From assembly GCA_904066235.2 (NCBI GenBank), contig CAJFCV020000005.1, forward strand, positions 6,505,501 to 6,569,500: 64,000 nucleotides of DNA, read 5' to 3'. The notes under the pieces are model-generated. The model made no database searches. It saw only the letters and a program-made list of their open reading frames with translations, and was not told the DNA's origin. Numbering within the stretch: position 1 is the first letter of the stretch; the number at the start of each line of letters is the position of its first letter. Made by a program: the position numbers and the translations under genes. The DNA is from Bursaphelenchus xylophilus. Its lineage: Eukaryota > Nematoda > Chromadorea > Rhabditida > Aphelenchoididae. Below, in pieces: positions 11,257-22,477 of this stretch.

Positions 11257-12840
11257 TTCTGTTTCTAGAAATACAAAGTGAACAGAGTAACACTGTAACA
11301 CTACTACCAAGCCTGCGGAAGGATGCCAAAGCAATCGGTGAAACTGCTAATAAAAATAAAAATTTTCTTTCGAAGCAGAATGTAACTATCGATTTTTGAA
11401 TAATGGTTGATGGCGGCCAATGCAAGTAACTGGGTAAGGAATGCACAAACTTGCTTACGATTAGAAAAGAAAACCTTATGAATGCTTGTCTGAAACTAGT
11501 TTATATACATAAAAAAATCTCCGCAAGGCTCAGATCCCGAGATCCATGCACTTCACAACGTTTTTTCACGAAATACTCGTCGCGTAACGCCACGAAAACA
11601 AATACTTGGCGTGCTGTTAAATATTTTTTTTGTTTTTTAGAGAGATCAGAAAAATTGTAACTTACAATGAGCCTAGTATTGAGTAAAATCTAGGCTATAG
11701 ACCAGACCGGTGAATTTTTTTTGTTATAGTCGTATCCTTGAAAAACACCATATTTGAGGAGTTTGAAAATTAAACTTGTTCTAGTTGCGGAATGCCAAGG
11801 ATTTCTCCGTCTTGCCAAAAGCCCGGGCAACTGTTGCAACAATTTTAATGGCATGAAAGATGGGTCAATAAGCTGAGTTACGAGTGCACAAGAGTTTTGA
11901 AACTTCTCATGATGATTGAAAATGATGTTGTAGTGCTGACTGATCAGTTTTGTAGGATTTCTAACTAACGTAAGAGTTGCCCATGACTGCAAAGTTCAGG
12001 ATTTTTCCAAGCTTTAGGGCGAATATCTCGACCATGGAATCAATCACATATATTGTTTTACCTCTAGCGGATAGCTAAACGTCTACTCTTTCTAATTCAC
12101 CATTTACCGAATCACTAAATGCTGGATGGCAGGGTTGAAAAAATCGTATCTTTTTAAGAGCATCTTTTTGGGCTTCGTGGAAATTGGACAGAGTGAAATT
12201 GGACAGAAATAATTTGGACAGAGCGTGGAAATTGGACAGGGTGAAATTGGACAGAGTGAAATTGGACAGAGTGAAATTGGACAGATTTTCGCTGCAATCG
12301 TACGAAATGTCAATATTGAACCATCAAATAATTATTTTTTGCAGTGAAAAAAATCTGTCGAGTTTCACTCTGTCCAATTTCACTCTGTCCAATTTCCACG
12401 CTCTGTCCAAATTATTTCTGTCCAATTTCACTCTGTCCAATTTCACTCTGTCCAGTTTCCACGAAGCCTCTTTTTGGTACGAAGTGTCACAAAAATTCGA
12501 TAGATAATTGCGCACTTTTAGCCTTTTGTATTAATCTGGGTCCCACCACGAAAACAAATGGCCAACTCCACGGTACCGCCTTTTTCATCGATTCGCGTTC
12601 ATTTTGCAGCCGACCGCAGAAAAAGATAGCAAGGTAAGCGTCAGTGTGAGCAGAACAATCAGGTCAGTTCACTGATATTACCCTTGTCGAGTCAGCTGCT
12701 CTAGCATAATGTACCGTTTAAATTCGTGCAAAAGATTTTTTGAAAAGGTTCATATATTCTTATGTTTTCAGCATATTCGTACTGTTTCTGGCGTCATCTT
12801 GAGGCTCTGAAATCCTCGAATTTGAATGGTATTCTGAGTT
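11257..12840. other. Divergent intergenic region containing a palindromic element
   Basis: Stretch between the 5' ends of cdc-73 and the FUBP-like gene. The main structure is the 298-bp palindromic element at 12171-12468, described separately. A TTTCAG site near 12770 probably serves the FUBP-like transcript. The short reading frames at 11690-11992 and 12104-12637 are repeat-derived or random. Confidence 0.5.
12171..12468. mobile_element. 298-bp palindromic foldback element with 8-bp target duplication
   Basis: The two halves are reverse complements. The outer ends read GGCTTCGTGGAAAYTGGACA, and each arm is built of tandem copies of a roughly 14-bp unit (GTGAAATTGGACAGA). The loop is a short AT-rich segment around 12295-12345. 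The 8 bp TCTTTTTG occurs directly on both sides (12163-12170 and 12469-12476), as expected for a target-site duplication. An 8-bp duplication with GG-starting ends fits Merlin or hAT type DNA transposons; which one cannot be decided here. It has no coding capacity, so it is a MITE-type element. Confidence 0.8.
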
Positions 12841-15378
12841 ATGTCCAGCGGAGCTATCACCAACGAAGGAATCACTGACCCATTGCACCGTGTTAAACAG
12901 GTCAGTCCTAATTTCCTTAGCTGTTTCCTGCTTTCAAATGTTCAACAAATGGGGGATTTATCTAAATTTTGCATGATTTACTCGAAAATTTTTTATTTAG
13001 TGGATTTAATTGTTCGGAAATGCATTTATTTATTGATATTTACATTGCCGGTGACTATGTGATGCATATATTATGATGTTATATTTACATGAAATGTATT
13101 TTTCGCTGTTGAATATCATATTTCAAACTTTACGTGGGGTTTTGGGACATGGATAATATAATTGCTAAATTTTTGCGACTGAAAATTTTGTTTTAAAAGT
13201 TACATTATATTATAGATTCAGTAAGAAATTTGAATGCAATGAACAATGCCTTTGTTATTATATTTGTTTAGCTCTCTACTGTCCATAATCAATCAAACGG
13301 CTCCATCAAGCGACCAAGTTCTGACGATTTGAATTGTACGTGTAACGAGGATTTTATTTATTCGCGACCACATTTCGTATTATGATTCTTATGATTGATG
13401 CGTTTGTTTAACTTTTACATTTTCTTTTTTACGTATTTATAATCTTTCTTGTGGGGTTGGGTGATTTTTTGGCTCATCGTAGATTTTATTAGTTGTGCCT
13501 TTAGAATAGTTTTTTTAAATGTTTAGACAATAGAGTAATATCTAAATTTTAGTGCACCCAGCTAAACGACCAAACGGTGAAATGGCTGGCATGGGAATGG
13601 GTGGTCAGCTGAACGAACCTCTGATGGACACAATCCAGATTCCCGAGAACGTGGTCGGACTTGTCATTGGAAGGGGCGGAGAACAGATCTCCAACATCCA
13701 ACAACAGTCCGGATGTCGAGTCCAAATGGCCCAAGATGCACAAGGAAAGGGGTTCCGGGTGTGCACTCTGCATGGGTCTAGAACTTGTATTGATCGAGCC
13801 AAGCAATTGATTGGGGATGTGATCAACAAGAAGCAAACTGGAGCTAATGGAATTCCTCAACAAAACTTTCCTGGACTTGGGCAACCTACTATCACTCATG
13901 AAATGCTAATTCCTGGGAATAAATGTGGCCTGATTATTGGAAAGAGTGGAGAAACCATCAAGGGACTTCAGGTAAGACTCCATTAATGTTATTAATTTTA
14001 TTTTTAGGAACAAATTGGATGCAAAATGTTGCTGGTCCAAGAGAGTCAGCATGTTTCTCAACATCCAAAGACCTTGAGAATTTCTGGATCTCCTGATAAA
14101 GTGGAGCAATGCAAGAGAGCTGTAGAACAACTGATCAGCGAAGGTGGTAACGCCTCTTCGATTACATCCATGATTCAACAAAAGTCTGTTGGAGAAGTGA
14201 TCGTTCCCCGTTCTGCTGTTGGTATCATCATTGGAAAGGGTGGAGAAACAATTAAGAGACTTGCTCAGGAATCAAACACCAAGATTCAATTCAAGCCTGA
14301 TGGTAGGTTATGTTCTGTTTAAAGATTACTCGTTTGCGTTTTCTAAGAGCCAAGTAATTGCTGGCCTTCTGGTTCTTTTAATGAGCAAGTTTTTTGTGAT
14401 TTATTTGAATCGGAATTACGACCATTACAATTATTAGGTGTCATAAGGACGCTAGAACATGTTTGAACCAAAATCATGGAGAGCTTATCGATTGAGTCAA
14501 ATTTCTCTTAATTTTTGTTCGTACAAACAAAATTGAATTTTTGGTTATATGATATTTTTTCAACTCATATTTTTAAACGTTTTTTAGAAGATCCAAATGC
14601 TTCGGAGAGATGTGCCGTTGTTCAAGGAACTCCTGAACAGATCACTCGAGCCACTCAAATGATCTGGGATTTGGTTCAAAGATCCTCCGGCAATCAAGCG
14701 ACAGAGGTCTGTCTGATGCATGTCCCTGCTAACAAGACTGGCTTGGTCATTGGAAAAGGCGGAGAGACCATTAAGCAGATCTGCAATGAATCCGGAGCTC
14801 ATGTCGAATTGTCCCGTGACCCTCCCCCAAATGCCACTGAGAAGGTGTTTGTAATCAAGGGATCTCCATACAACATACATTGTGCCCAGCATATTATTCG
14901 CATTAAGGTTGGAGACATCCCACCAGGGACACCGGTGCCACCAATGGGGGCTGCTGCTCAAACTGGAGGGCAATACCAGAGTTCGCAGTACGGAGGCTCC
15001 GGAGATCAGTATCAGAATCAATGGTCTCAAAATGGCTACGGTAAGTAGTTTTGTTGCCCTTACATTTTAAAATCGTCGATAGTATATTTTAATTTTGCAG
15101 GCGGTGGTAACAATCAATATGGCGGTGGTGCTCCAGCTTATCAAGCTGCTCAAACAGCACAGCCTGCAGCCCAGGCTCAACCAGGCCAAAACGCACAAAT
15201 CAACCCTCAAACTGGTCAACCCGACTATTCGGCTCAATGGGCAGATTACTATAGATCCGTTGGAATGCACGAACAGGCAGCTATCATCGAGCAACAAATG
15301 AAGGGAAGACCCGCAGGCGGCGCTGGTCAGCCACAACAGCAAGCTGGTCGAAACCAATATTATCCACATCAAGCTTAA
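12841..15378 (+). CDS. FUBP/KSRP-like protein with four KH domains
   Basis: RNA or single-stranded DNA binding regulator of the far-upstream-element-binding family (C. elegans fubl genes). Six exons give about 520 residues. Four KH domains are visible with GxxG loops: VVGLVIGRGGEQI, CGLIIGKSGETIK, VGIIIGKGGETIK and TGLVIGKGGETIK. The Gln/Gly-rich C-terminus carries QPDYSAQWADYYRSVG, the tyrosine motif seen at FUBP C-termini. The short N-terminal exons (12841-12901, 13272-13336) join in phase, reading RVKQ to LSTVHNQ. Introns are relatively long (370, about 210 and about 280 nt). It is convergent with xpo-1. Confidence 0.92.
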
Positions 15379-15833
15379 CTTATTTTGTATTTTCTATTGT
15401 TCCATTCAACTAAAACTCTTACTAGTTAATAAAATATTGTTCATTGACAAACTTTTGAATCGGAGTTAGCATTTTTGTTGTATTAATTTCTTACGTCTAT
15501 TTGGTAATTGTGAAAAATAAAACTGCGTTTCTACACAGGGAGATGTGCAACGTGATAGGACAAAAAACGATATTCCACCTTTGAAACATTTTTTATGGGT
15601 CAAGTTTTCTACGACGACATTATCAGCAAGGAAAGGTATTGAAATACCTTGAAGATCAGAGTAGGAGATGTAACAAAGAACATAATAATTATTGGTTTGT
15701 AAGGGAATGAGTTCGCTTTATAGATAGAAACAGAATAACACAAATAACCTTATCGACAATTATCATATAATTCACAAAAAAAGACAAATTAAGAATTGAG
15801 AAGATGAATTCGGACTTTCCTCTTGATTAACAC
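15379..15833. other. Convergent intergenic region
   Basis: Holds the 3' ends of the FUBP-like gene (AATAAAATATTG near 15428) and of xpo-1 on the other strand. I see no gene or strong repeat. Confidence 0.5.
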
Positions 15834-18800
15834 CTAGGCCATTTCTTCATCGATTTCGTGGGGGTTCTGGATGCCGGGAACTTGGTTCTTTTCTTCTTGC
15901 ATTCTCTGGATTTCCTTTTCCTTCTCTTCCAGGAATAGATCAGCAGTATCAGCACCAGCATCTTCCTAAACGAACGGTCTGATACTTTAATCAATTATTA
16001 CCTTTATCTGAACCAAGAAATCTCGAATGTGATCTCTCATTTTTGGCTGAACTCTGTTGTATGAGAAGAATCCTTTGATGGCGACTCTAATCTGATCCCT
16101 GAAAAAGATCACGAACTATAAACAATGGTTATCTAAGAACTAACCCATTCAAGTTGGTGAAGTGCCTTTGAAGGATCTGAGCCATGGAATCAGCGATATG
16201 CTCGACATTACTCTGATTGGGGGACAAATTGACAGTGATATCACTCTCAGCACATATGAATAGCTGGCACACCGCCTCGGCCAAGTTTCCCAGCCCAACA
16301 AAAGGTACCTGATTGTGATCTGTAACAATTCCCATCACATGAGTCAGCATCTCGGTGTAATAAGTCTGATAGAATTTCTGCCTTAGGGCCTCGTTGGGAT
16401 ATTCTCGGAGTCTCTTGATCAGTTCGGTGATCATTTGAATTCCAATTTCGGCGACTGTTCTAATGGTATGTTGCAGCGCCCAAAGAAGAGATTGGACGAT
16501 CAGAGAAAGCATCTTCTCAGGGAGTTTTATTACAACATCGAAACAAGAGGTCGTCGCTGCCTGAACCATCTGGAAGAAATTGACGCGATGTTCGGGGTAT
16601 TGGGAGGTCTCGGCTTGGATCATCTCCAAGGTGGGCATGAAGACGATCTCCATCATTCTTTCCAAATATCCGGAGAACTTGTCCTAAAACAATTTCCAAT
16701 AAAAAAAGGAAACGACTTACACTAAAGCTGACTATGGTAATTGACAACAATGACAACACTTTGGGTTCTCTGGAATCGGGCACACCAGTTCTGTAATCCT
16801 CAAGGATGGTGTCGAACAAGGGAGTGATCACAAGTTCGCTCATTCGGTCGACGATGGTCTGTCCATTTCCCATTCCCAATCTCCTCAGGTCATCACTTCT
16901 GGCGACATTGGACCTGGCGATCCAAGTAGAAAGAAGAGTCAGGACTTCCCTCTTCACAGCCCTCATCAACTTTACAATTGGCTGCTTCAAGACTTCAGGG
17001 CCTTGTTCGCTGACCAAAGTGTTGATGAAAGAGGAGATGAGTCTGTAAATGACTATGGTCTCGTTAAAGATGTGGTTGATCTGAGTGTAGAAGGGGGCTC
17101 CGACAGATTTGCAAGCAGCCACATTAGTCTTGAGGATGTGGATCAGATTTCTGAGGACATCTTGATCATAAAACATTTGGGTATTCCCGGACACGTGCTC
17201 AACGATCTCAGCCCAGATTCTGTTGGGGACTGTCATGAGGCCTTCGATGAGTCGGGCCTGGTTATTTTCGTCTGTCTCACTGGAGATGATATGTCCCATG
17301 GCCTCATAAAAGACATGAACTTGGGGCTGAGACAGGTCACAGATAATGGTGTTCAGGTTGTGAAGGATCTCATCCACAAAAGCTTGAGTTTCCCCGCCTT
17401 GAATACAGGTAAAATGTGTCTTGCACTTGACCACAATCTTGATGAAAGTATCGCAGGCCATGTCCTGAAAACAAAAACCTTATCAAATCAGATCAAATTC
17501 AAACTTACTTGAACTCCCTCATGTGACTCATGCATGAATTCGAAAAGTTTGTTGATAACCGTTTTCAAGAATCTCCAATGAGCTCTCAAGAATCGTGGAT
17601 ATTGCCCAACCACGTACATGATGTTGGAGGCAATAACGGCCTTATTATTCTTTCCTCTTTTCTGTTCACAAAGTCCAAGCAAATCTCTGATTACAGTAAC
17701 CAAGAACCTTCTTTCATCCTCTTCTCTCATGGCCCCAGAGATGGATCCAATGGCCCAGCAGAGAGTGTTAAGATTCTTCCAGGAGAATTCGTTTCCATTA
17801 ACTTGTTGCTGAAGTTTCTCGATCATCTTGGTTTCAGTGTCTCTGTAGTCCAAATGTGTCAAGAAGACCAGAGTTTCTCTCATGGTCTTGTAGAGGACGA
17901 TGGAGTCGGTATCCTTGACCAATTCTCTGACCGCTTCGTTGTTCTCATTCACTACTACAATAACTTCTTCGGGCTTGGCCATTCTGGAAATCATCAGCAT
18001 TCTGAGATCAGACAGAACGCTCGAGTAGAGACGACGTCGAGGATTCTCACTGTTGTTCTCTCTCATCAGCCTGAGGGCATCCAGCAGATTGGCTTGCAAT
18101 GCTTCGAATGGAGATTCTCTGAAGAGCTCGGCACATAGCCAGTTCCAATAATCCAAGCAAATCTTGAACACCTCAGTATCTTCAACCTCACTGATCTTGA
18201 GAAGATATCTAAAAATGTAAAAATTACATTCTCTAAACAACAGTAATCACATACTTCAATGCCAAGGCATGGGCGGCTTTAGTCTCGGCCCGAGATGCCT
18301 CCGGTCTATCCTCGAGGATCTCGCAGATAGAACAATGTTTGCGGAGATAGGTGGCCAGGAACAAAGCAAGGTTTGAGATTAGCTGCTGGTCGGCATTCTG
18401 ACCGCGAGAGTATGAATCGGCGATATCAGTTTCGATGGGGATCTGATCCGAGAGAACACTCATCACGTTTTTGAACATGATATCCAAACGCACCCCATAT
18501 CTCGGCTCCCCGGAGATATCAATGCCCGAGATTTCGATCAGACATTGGACACAGAGAGAACGGAAGTTGGGGAACGGCATGAACTGAAAACAACAACATT
18601 ATAATCGTCATTCAAAACAATAAATACAAGGTAAATGAAAACTACTTACACGACCAGTAATCAACTCAATCAGACTGTTCTCAAAGATAAATCCAACTGG
18701 AGCCCAGGAAAGAAATCCATGGAGCGTCCTGAGAGTAGCATAAACAAGGTCGGCGTTGTCCGAAGACTGCAAAATCTCCAAGCAAAGAGTGTGAACAGCT

Positions 18801-19446
18801 TGGAACTGGGAACAAAACTCTTGTTTAAGGAAGGCCGCTTTGGAGGTGGTCAGATTGGTATCATAGTCAAAGACCTCTTCGCTGAGGAGTCGAAGGATCT
18901 CCATATTATTCATACAAATGTATTGAGAATTCCGCGAAGAGCCGACGATATCCATGATAAAGCTTGGCCAATGCCTGGGCCATTCGAATTTGACAATCTA
19001 AACATCTAAGATAAAACCCTTCAAATTCTTACTTGTACTAGAACCAGGTTGAACTTTTGGAGAAGCAGTCTCGTTCCTTCGTCGGTAATCTCATTAGAGC
19101 TAATTTCGAGGATCTTGGAGACAATATAACCCTTGATGCCTTCACACTGATCTCTCGGGAGACTCTTCCACTTGGTTTGGATTAGTTGTTCCAGGATTTG
19201 AAGTCCAAAATATTTAGTTTCGACGTGTTTCGAGTATTCGAGGATGGCATCTACCTTAGTCCAAGATCTTGCATCAGTTTTGAATGCGCTCAGCAGTTCG
19301 GAAGCTGCTCGTTGTTGTTCTCCAGCACTCTTATTCATAATCATTACCACTTGATCCAAGGTTTCCACATCGATCTTCTCGCCCGAAGGGTCCAATCCGG
19401 TGCGGGCTTGCTCAATGACACCTAATTCGGCTGTCGCGACTGACAT
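15834..19446 (-). CDS. xpo-1: Exportin-1 (CRM1)
   Basis: Nuclear export receptor of the importin-beta superfamily, which carries leucine-rich NES cargo out of the nucleus with RanGTP. Eight exons (first 19446-19033, last about 15965-15834) give roughly 1,070-1,100 residues, full length. The N-terminal CRIME/Ran-binding part includes [16 protein letters not shown]. The NES-groove region reads [20 protein letters not shown], then [16 protein letters not shown]. The cysteine in GLCEQKR is at the position modified by leptomycin B in sensitive species, so this protein is predicted to be drug-sensitive. It ends with EEMA. Very high conservation leaves no doubt about identity. Confidence 0.98.
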
Positions 19447-20711
19447 TTTTCTAAAATCAGACAATTTAGCTACCATAAAGCCCAAATAAAAATACGTTTA
19501 ATTAAGCGTTTCGTCAAAAATGGCACCGCTTTTGAGAACGCAGAAAATTTCTAGATTATTCGATCAAAAATATTCTGCATTATTTTTATGTAAGAAGGGT
19601 GTCATGTTTTTGTATCAGTCTAAATCACTCTAATAAAATCGCAATAACTTACGTTTTGTGTGGCCTCAAATGGTAATTGAAAGAAAAAGCCAAGAAACAC
19701 CTTTCTCTTCCTCTCAAACTCACAGAAATAATTAACAATAATAAATATTACAACACACACACTCTCACTCCTCACACTTGCGGAAAATCCGCGCTCACGA
19801 AATTCCTGAAATGATAACATTAGAACAGCAACCAGACCGCAATATGTAAGGCCGCGGAGATTCATATAAAAATAAATAACAAAACCCATGAAAGATGGAG
19901 CATATTCATCAGATACCAAGTGTAATATGATCCGGCCTTAACTTATGACATGAAAACAATGTTCACCACATCCATTAGACCGTAAACACCCTAGCAACCA
20001 ATGAGGATTGTTGTCCGAAAACATCAAAACAGCAGCAGATCGCTATTTTCGTTTGCTTGTTTTAAACGCATATTAATCTTCCTATATTGAGAAACCAAAA
20101 ATTTAGGATTTGATAAAGCCAAGGCATTGCGCAACCCTCATAAACTTGTTCTTGACACCTCGTTTCGTTGTGAAATCACGCGCTCTTATTTCTTTTGGCT
20201 TCGAAGAAAACGCTTTGACTCTTCTTAGTTTGCGTGGCGGGACCCAAATGTAAGGTAACTGGAACGAAAAAATCGGCCCTTTATTTACTCACATCAGAAG
20301 AGGTAAGCAGATACTTGAATAAGACTTCCATTTACTCACAATATTCATGCTTACAAGTGCAGAATAACAATTAGCTCGGCTGAAGTTAAGTGTAATTTTA
20401 GCAGGTGTCGATCTAATTATGCATAACCAGATGAACATTACTTGATCTAATTGAATGACCTTTCGATTACATAATTGGCTTCAAATCAAAGTTTAAACGC
20501 TGAGTTAAACCCATAAACAATGGCAATTATTCTAGATCGCGGGGTGCCGTCACTCTTCATGGTATCCCTCCCCGCGACGTTCAATTCAGGTCATCCCGAG
20601 TTTCTGTGGATTCCATCCCTTATTTCGCGCTTCTCCCGTCAGCTGGATGAACTCGTCCGAAAGTCTTTCGAATTTTGATTTCTTTCGCTTTTCTCGACCT
20701 TGAACATCGAG
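19447..20711. other. Divergent intergenic region between xpo-1 and the acyltransferase
   Basis: Probable promoters of both genes, which point away from each other. I see no coding exon, RNA gene or clear repeat. A GC-richer block around 20540-20700 is likely the acyltransferase 5' leader. Confidence 0.45.
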
Positions 20712-22356
20712 ATGGGGATGTTCGAGAAGACGAAGAAGATCACCGGCCCCATCGTCGGGGCTACGTTTGCGTTTGTTGTGTTTGTGACCTCATTGTTCGG
20801 TAATTACATCATCACTTTGTCGTTGCCACTAATCACAGTCCTGAACAAACATCGGTTATGGAGGGATCTGATGGATCGGGCTGCCACTTTCTGGATGGTC
20901 ATCCCTTTGGTAATACTGAACTTGTATAATATAATAATACGGTTAAACGCATACAATAGCTCACACATTTCAGTTCTTTCTCAAATTTGTGTTCAGGATC
21001 AAGGTGAGAGTGACGGGGGACGAAGTTTTGTATGGGAGTCCAGCTGTAGTTGTGATGAACCATCGGACAAGGCTGGACTGGATGTATTATTGGCTAGTTC
21101 TGTGGAGAATGAATCCTTGGCTGTCAACTTCTAACAAAATAGCTTTGAAACAATTACTGAAGCACGTTCCTGGAGTCGGTATGTTGCGTGATTACTGTTC
21201 GAACTTTTATTTTTAGGCTTCGGTATGCAAGTCCAACAATTCATATTCCTGAAAAGAGACCTCGAGGTCGATTTACCCCGGATGACTAGGGCTGTTGAAT
21301 ATTACAGTGACATGGGAATACCGTACCAGATTTTAATGTTCCCTGAGGGCACAGATCGAACTGCATTTACATTGAATAGAAGCAATGAGTTTGCCAAGAA
21401 AAATGGATTGAGGGAACTCAAGAACGTGCTATACCCACGTTCGGCTGGTTTTTTGCACTTGGTTAAGGAAATGAGAAGAAGTAAGTGTTCGTAAGTAGAA
21501 AAATATGATAAAATAAAAATATAAGGGTAAAAGTACAAAACTTCTGTCATCCGCAGGATTCGAACCTGCGCCCTCCGAAGAGGACTGCGACCTGAACGCA
21601 GCGCCTTAGACCACTCGGCCAGAATGACACACTGGCTTCCCCTCTCGTTCCTGCTTTTGCTATTTCTGAAGAGCAAGCGGAAGAGAAATAAGAAATGTCC
21701 ATTTTCTTCATCATTTTTTCAGACAACTATCTCGAATATGTTTATGACGTGACAGTGGCATATCCACAGGATATTGTACAAAATGAAACAGACATGGTGA
21801 TAAAAGGGAGTCTGCCCAGTGAAGTGCATTATCACATAAAACGATATCATGTCAGCGAATTGCCAAAAAATGAGGGGGAGTTGAACCATTGGCTTCATCA
21901 GTAAGGAAAATTGTTGGCTTTAACCCAATGAACCTCTACACATGACAAACATGATTTCAGGATATGGTACGAGAAAGAACAACGACTCGAAGAATACTAC
22001 TCCCAAAAAGCAAAGAATAAGCGTCAATTCAACTGTGATGACGGATTCATTTGGGTATGTGGATTTATTAAGTTTTAATGTGGCATTTTAGTTGCGTGAC
22101 GACTTCAAACAGAACGCAGTCGTCTTTTACGGACTTTGTTTTTGGGTGTCGATGGTCAGCGTTTACTTTTATCACATTACTTTCATGCCCTTTGTGCAGG
22201 TAAATGCTTATTATTGTAAGGGTTATGATTAAGATTTAGTGTACTGTGGTCTTCCTCGTCCTTAATTACCTCTACATCTTTGGTCGATACGGTTCCATGG
22301 AGAAATTAATCTACACTTTATGGGAGAAATCGACAAAGAGAGTTCATGTGGTCTAA
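20712..22356 (+). CDS. LCLAT1/LYCAT-type lysophospholipid acyltransferase
   Basis: Membrane acyltransferase of the AGPAT family closest to lysocardiolipin acyltransferase 1 and C. elegans ACL-8/9/10. It transfers acyl groups to lysophospholipids such as lysophosphatidylinositol or lysocardiolipin at the ER. Seven exons. The first encodes a membrane segment (VGATFAFVVFVTSLFGNYI). The catalytic HX4D motif is NHRTRLDW and the acyl-acceptor motif is FPEGTDR, followed by KNVLYPRSAGF, which is diagnostic for the subfamily. The last two exons add two membrane segments. The intron at about 21481-21720 contains a tRNA gene on the opposite strand. It ends 121 bp before the convergent memo-1 stop. Confidence 0.92.
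21545..21628 (-). tRNA. tRNA-Leu (anticodon CAG)
   Basis: On the minus strand the 84-nt sequence folds as a class II tRNA. It has a 7-bp acceptor stem (GTCATTC with GGATGAC, discriminator A), a D-arm TGGCCGAGTGGTCTAAGGC, an anticodon stem CTGCG/CGCAG around loop TTCAGGT (anticodon CAG), a long variable arm (GTCCTCTTCGGAGGGC) and a T-arm GCAGG-TTCGAAT-CCTGC. The B box GGTTCGAATCC is perfect. It lies antisense within an intron of the acyltransferase gene. Confidence 0.96.
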
Positions 22357-22477
22357 TAATAGAACTATTTAGTTACTTGTTTAGTTGTTATAACATAAAA
22401 AGTTTTAATTAAATAAGAAAAGAATCCTCGTCTTCTGTTTTTGGACATGTACATCGTTCTGAAAATTGGAAATCTTA

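Noticed and set aside
12171..12468. Possible CRISPR array from short regular repeats
   Set aside because: Units are contiguous without unique spacers, lie in inverted halves with a target duplication, and the genome is eukaryotic.
17530..18138. Long plus-strand reading frame (202 codons)
   Set aside because: Exact antisense of exportin-1 exons; composition follows the codon pattern of xpo-1 and no family is recognisable.
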